DNA of 13,050 nucleotides from Pleurotus ostreatus/Saccharomyces cerevisiae fusant (taxonomy: Eukaryota; Opisthokonta): positions 1 through 13,050 of the forward strand of contig JAMQCK010001014.1 in NCBI GenBank assembly GCA_024196135.1, written 5' to 3'. The position numbers and the translations under genes were made by a program. Positions within the stretch are counted from its first letter, which is position 1; every line of letters starts with the position of its first letter. The notes beneath the pieces were generated by a model. That model searched no databases and was not told the origin of the DNA. It worked only from the letters and a program-made list of their open reading frames with translations. Of this stretch, positions 9,239 through 13,050 are shown piece by piece.

Positions 9239-9958
9239 GTGCGTGCCAGGGAGTTGTATGACTACAAAGAGCGGACGTACAGCGCAGGCTTCTGCTCTAT
9301 CTTCCCTACTTCCGGCACGTCATCTCACACTATGAGGCCAAGTCTACTCACGCAGTCCGACAGGCAGCCCTACACATACCCCCGCTCTCCCTGTGAGCAA
9401 ACTTGGCACCTCGCTGCAAAAATACGCGACGCGCACAGTCCGGCGTCCCGCTTTCCCTGTCGTTTCCCAAGCACGCGTCGGCGCGACAGCAAGCCCACTT
9501 CGCGACGATACGCCGCGCTTCCCGCGCACGGCTCGGCCTCGACACCAGCCCCCCGCGCCCGCCGCCAAACCTGGGAAAGTTTACAGCAGCAGCAGCGCGT
9601 CGGCATCTCCCGCATCATCCCACCAGGTGACCGCACACCTGCCCCCGGTGCACGCGTCCGGGAACCCGCCGCGAGGAGGCAAGCGGCGGTCGCCCGGTCT
9701 ATTGCGCTACCCACGACGAGCACGGCGCCTGGCGGGGCCCTCCCACGGCGGGGGTGCACGCGGCTGCGCCTAACGCCATCCAGTGCGCGGCCGACTCTCA
9801 CTGAGCGGCTGCCCAGGCGCGCCGCCTGGGAGCGTCGCTTGAGGCTGGGCGACACCCATGGGAACGCGCGCAGGACCGCGGGTGGTGGCGCGCGATGGGC
9901 TGTGATGGCAACTGACGCGCACGGCCCGTCCTGCAATCAAAGCGTAAGACAAGTGTAA
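9239..9958. other. GC-rich block open in several frames, no gene assigned
   Basis: A plus-strand frame is open for 239 codons (9239-9958), another plus frame for 126 codons (9393-9773), and a minus frame for 188 codons (9370-9936). All three translations are rich in Arg, Ala, Pro and Ser and contain no motif I recognise. A short CAG run near 9582-9594 gives glutamine or serine repeats depending on frame. Simultaneous openness in three frames fits high GC lowering stop-codon density. One of them could still be an exon of an unrecognised gene. Confidence 0.35.
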
Positions 9959-10001
9959 ACGCTAACTCAGCCGCTAGCGCCGTAGCCTCCGGTCTGTAAA
10001 G

Positions 10002-10040
10002 ACGGTGAGACCGTTCTCACCATCATTCGGGTGCGCCCGA
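10002..10040. repeat. Cluster of short hairpins, two of them mutually exclusive
   Basis: Three perfect stems sit within 39 bases. ACGGT (10002-10006) pairs with ACCGT (10010-10014). GGTGAGA (10004-10010) pairs with TCTCACC (10015-10021). TCGGG (10027-10031) pairs with CCCGA (10036-10040). The first two share bases and cannot form together. No tRNA or known structured RNA is recognised. Confidence 0.5.
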
Positions 10041-12233
10041 GCCTTGGGTGTAATCCTGCTCGCACAAGAACGGGTCGATGGTCGAGCAAAGGCCCGATGG
10101 AAGGCCTTACGGAGTGGGTGCGCGGCCTTCTGACTTGCGCGTGCCGAATGTGCTCAGCAACGAGTAGGAAGCCCGAGCCTCGTTGGAAAGTCCGCAGAAC
10201 GCTTCTAACGGCGTGCCAGCGGTCAGCAGCCTCCCTAGTCGCCCTCGTCTAATCTTGCGAACAGCATAGCGCCTCTTCTCGCTCTTCAATCGCGTCGCAA
10301 TCGGCGCAGGCACCCCACTCGACAGCCTGGGTATGTCCATAGCTAGTGGGCAGTCCAAAACCTCCGCTGCTGTGCCTGTGGCCCAGGCGCGGTGAATACC
10401 GAAGACGCTCTATGGTAGACGAACCCCGGTGGCTGCATGACGCTCGCCCACACAGGCGCCTTCGGCATTGAATCAACTTGTGGCTGAAGCGCGTCAAAAC
10501 CTCCGACTCGAGTGCTGTATGAGCATCTATGATCATGAGAGCGTAAGTGCTATAGTGCTGTGTGATCAAGGTCCCATCGGCGTCGCCCCGTCCCATGCCC
10601 ACAATCGCGGGATCGGGCAAGAATCGGAGTAGTCGCGCTTGCGGCCTCTTGAGTGCGTCACCCGGCGCTTGATTGCGATGAAGACGCTGAATAGCCGAAA
10701 GAGGACCGCGCTGATCTCCGGTTCCAGGTCAATTGAGGTGCAAGCCGATTCGAGCACCAAGCCACACCAGGTGAATGAAGCCCAAGCCTTTCCCATCCAT
10801 ATCTTCCCGCGTAGCGCACACCTTTTGCGATGGCTTCGGAGGTATGGAGGCCGGCTTGCTGGCATTCCGGGCGAGCTGTATCTATTGTCAATCGGCCTAT
10901 GCTGCGTCGACGCGTCCCGGACGCGGTAACGCCCCGTCGATTGTCCGCGCAGGCGCTAGGATGCTCTAGTAGACCGGCTTTGATATCCTAGTAGAGCCGC
11001 TAAAGGTGATCAGTAGGCGCTGAGCGACTTTGTGGACGACGTCCGTGAGAGGATAGCCAGCAGCAATGGCCCGAGAATCGCGCGGCGGTGAGTGGCTGTC
11101 CTGGTTGTCCCACCCTCGGAAGAGGCGCTGTCCCACCACGGGAAGAGGCATGCCAGTGATCACAGCCTCAATTGCGACCGCTGCGAGGCGCACACCAGCA
11201 GTGAAGTCGATCATGCAGAAGAACAGGCGCCAATAGATACAGAAGCAGCGTCGTGAATCCGTTCAGTCAAGCAGCACACGATGGAAGTAGCAGACAACAA
11301 GCGACAAGCACGCGCAAACAGGTTCTGTGTCGCGTGACGAATGGTTCAATGACCAAATCGGGAAGCCATTGAGCCCAAAGGAGGCAATTCAGAAATAACC
11401 GTAAGACGTAGCGCTCTACAGAGCTTTGTGGCGCATGTCTTCGCTGCTGCCTGACCTCGATTGCCCCATGCGCCACGAGACGCATGCAACAGATACACTC
11501 CAAGAGGTGTGCCCAAACTGCTCGAAGGTATCCCACACTGATGAACGAACGCTCGCGGGAGAACCTCGCCACTGCAAGCATGAAGTCATCTTCTTCGCTC
11601 AGCCCACCTGCTTCTTCGCTCAACTCACCTGCTTCCCGAAGTTACTCGCTCACCGTGATGATCACCAGCCCACCCGCCACGGAAGGAGTGCCTTTCCAAT
11701 TAACCGTCCATTGAGCAGCCGAAGCGATATACAAGTCCTCGTAATCGTAGTCAAATGTGGATATGCAAGAAAATATGTAGGCCGTGACAGCAAATACCGA
11801 ACGCCTCTCGTCTACGTGCGCATGTAAAGAAGAGGCGTGCGCACTATATGCTGAATGAATAAACACCCGTATACGTACGAGCCACAAGCAACGCATCTTC
11901 CAAATAATTAGACCATAGCGTAAAGAATGTGTGGGAGCGGCCGGCGGTCGTGTATACCCCAAGCCCGTCCTCGCCGTATCTACATTGGGAGTCCGTGCAC
12001 GAGACGCCAGCCGGTGCGTTCATTATACGTATCGAACGCAGACACCGGGACCATGAGGGTGTCGGGGGCACATGCGAAATGGTATAGCAATAACAGGTTG
12101 CAGGAGGTGCCCCGGAGGGCTGCGCGCAGCTATACCGAGCGACGCCATTCACAAACGAGGTCGCTCACCTCCACCTTGCGGTTAGAGGGCAGGGGGTTGG
12201 GAGGGAGGAGGAGGATGCCAATGCCGTGGAGGA
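10041..12233. other. Long stretch without a supportable gene
   Basis: Only short open frames (60 to 133 codons) occur, on both strands. Several minus-strand frames translate to hydrophobic runs, for example ISAVLFRLFSVFIAI near 10715 and a Cys/Leu-rich run near 11280-11500, but I could not join them into a membrane-protein gene with consistent splice sites and phases. CTAGTAGA occurs at 10966-10973 and again at 10988-10995. No terminal repeats, reverse transcriptase or transposase motif was seen. The right end is the 3' flank of the O-fucosyltransferase-like gene. Confidence 0.4.
11590..11631. repeat. 21-base tandem duplication
   Basis: Two adjacent 21-base units beginning CTTCTTCGCTCA match at 19 of 21 positions. 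A partial third copy starts CTTC right after. On the minus strand the unit would read as a repeated LSEE-containing heptapeptide, but no gene is supported there. Confidence 0.65.
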
Positions 12234-13050
12234 TCACCAGAACCGCGTCGTGTCAGCCTCGAAGCCGTTCGCCATGCGCAGCATTGCGACGTTGGATGTT
12301 AGGCTGGAGAACTGAGGGCAAGGGTCAGACTTGTATGGAGCAGGATACTGGAAGATCACAAACCCCATTGCCAATGAAGACCTGGGCGCGCTGGCCGACG
12401 TACATGTCCAGCTGCTGAGCCACGTACTTCTGCTCCAACGTCAAAGCCACATCCCGACTCGTCGAAATGGTGTCGAAGGCCAGGCCGTGCTGCTTGCCCG
12501 CCGCGTCAAGCGCCTGCTTGAGCTCCTCCAGCCACTCCCGCGCGCCGTTCGACATGATGAAGACCCTGTTCAGCTTGCCGCCGATGCCCTTCTGCTTGAG
12601 CTCCTCGCGCACGTCGAGGACCTTGTCCGTGATCTGCTCGACCGTCGGGAAGCAGTGGAGGAGGTACTCCGCCCTGCACTCGGGGGTGGTCTCGCCCCAC
12701 CCGCAACCGCTCGGCTGGTCGAAGTGATCGGGGAACTCCTTGAAGGAGTTGAAGCCGTTGAAGACAGAGCCCCACTTGGCGAGGTGATCGCAGTGACCCT
12801 CGAAGTCCCCGCGACGTATGTGCAAGGCGATGAGACCGTCGAGCTGTGTGGGTGGCGCGGTGCTGCCGAACAGACCAGAGAAGGGCAGGGTGGGAAGGAG
12901 AGCGTCCAGCGCCGATGGTTTCGCAACGAAGTGATGCTTGTTCGCGTTAAACGCTGACATGATCAACGGTGACATGCCGAAGCGCTTGACGACTGGCGAG
13001 GCAGAGAGCTCGGGCCAGATGTCGAGGACGCGCTCGGTTCCCAGCAGCCT
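12234..13050 (-). CDS. GDP-fucose protein O-fucosyltransferase-like protein, 3' part only
   Basis: The frame is open from the right edge of the window (13050) to 12364. A 52-base intron (12363-12312; donor GTTTGT, branch-like CTGAC, acceptor CTCAG) follows, and the last exon runs 12311-12234, ending in TGA. The visible 254 residues include LIALHIRRGDFEGHC, with the HxRRGDF-type motif seen in fucosyltransferase-like GT-B enzymes. They also include RVFIMSNGAREWLEELK and the terminal VGQRAQVFIGNG followed across the junction by FSSLTSNVAMLRMANGF and TRFW. That C-terminus, with SSLTSN after the nucleotide-sugar region, is what I recall for the mushroom protein family annotated as O-fucosyltransferase-like. 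Family members transfer fucose from GDP-fucose to proteins in the secretory pathway; the acceptor here is unknown. The N-terminus, including any signal anchor, lies outside the window. Without the intron the frame would end in a non-family tail of about 13 residues. Confidence 0.82.

Noticed and set aside
9981..10060. Possible tRNA gene around the hairpin cluster
   Set aside because: No B-box-like GGTTCGAATCC sequence and no cloverleaf-compatible acceptor stem could be drawn.
11014..11089. Plus-strand stretch reading SDFVDDVRERIASSNG followed by a GTGAGT-like site
   Set aside because: It is only about 25 codons between stops, and I found no compatible upstream or downstream exon.
11642..11962. 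Minus-strand frame with a hydrophobic end (WKGTPSVAGGLVIITV)
   Set aside because: Tested as an exon joined to the 11267-11623 frame through a GTGAGT-like donor near 11629, but no consistent gene or family resemblance emerged.

Overview
The window looks like nuclear DNA of a filamentous basidiomycete, probably an Agaricomycete and possibly a polypore. Three things point there. The genes are split by very short GT-AG introns of 48 to 61 bases with CTNA-type branch sites. Coding stretches are GC-rich. The recognisable proteins (an MKT1 homologue, a MYND-finger protein of a type I know from mushroom genomes, a small C2H2-type protein, and an O-fucosyltransferase-like enzyme) are typical of that group. 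No bacterial, viral, CRISPR or tRNA signal was seen. All species-level statements rest on remembered family resemblance, not on a search.

Layout from left to right. Positions 1-1128 hold no gene I can support. Positions 1129-3108 (minus) are a four-exon MYND zinc-finger protein gene. Positions 3109-3798 are a short intergenic stretch. Positions 3799-6464 (minus) are a complete eight-exon MKT1 gene encoding 764 residues, which I could splice exactly. Positions 6465-8248 are mostly non-coding but include an open block at 6825-7313 that reads like the middle of a fungal F-box protein and lacks its ends. Positions 8249-8962 (plus) are a two-exon gene for a 220-residue zinc-finger-like protein, with a TATA box at 8200. 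Positions 8963-12233 are about 3.3 kb without a gene I can defend: a pyrimidine-rich 3' flank, a GC-rich block open in several frames, and a lower-GC stretch with small repeats. Positions 12234-13050 (minus) are the last two exons of an O-fucosyltransferase-like gene that runs off the right edge.

The genes do not form a cluster or operon and no shared pathway is apparent. MKT1 is a post-transcriptional regulator, the MYND and C2H2-type proteins are likely protein- or DNA-binding factors of unknown role, and the fucosyltransferase-like protein would act in the secretory pathway. I found no convincing undescribed system. The most useful results are the spliced gene models, the visible loss of nuclease residues in MKT1, the odd metal-ligand spacing in both zinc-finger proteins, and the F-box-like relic.
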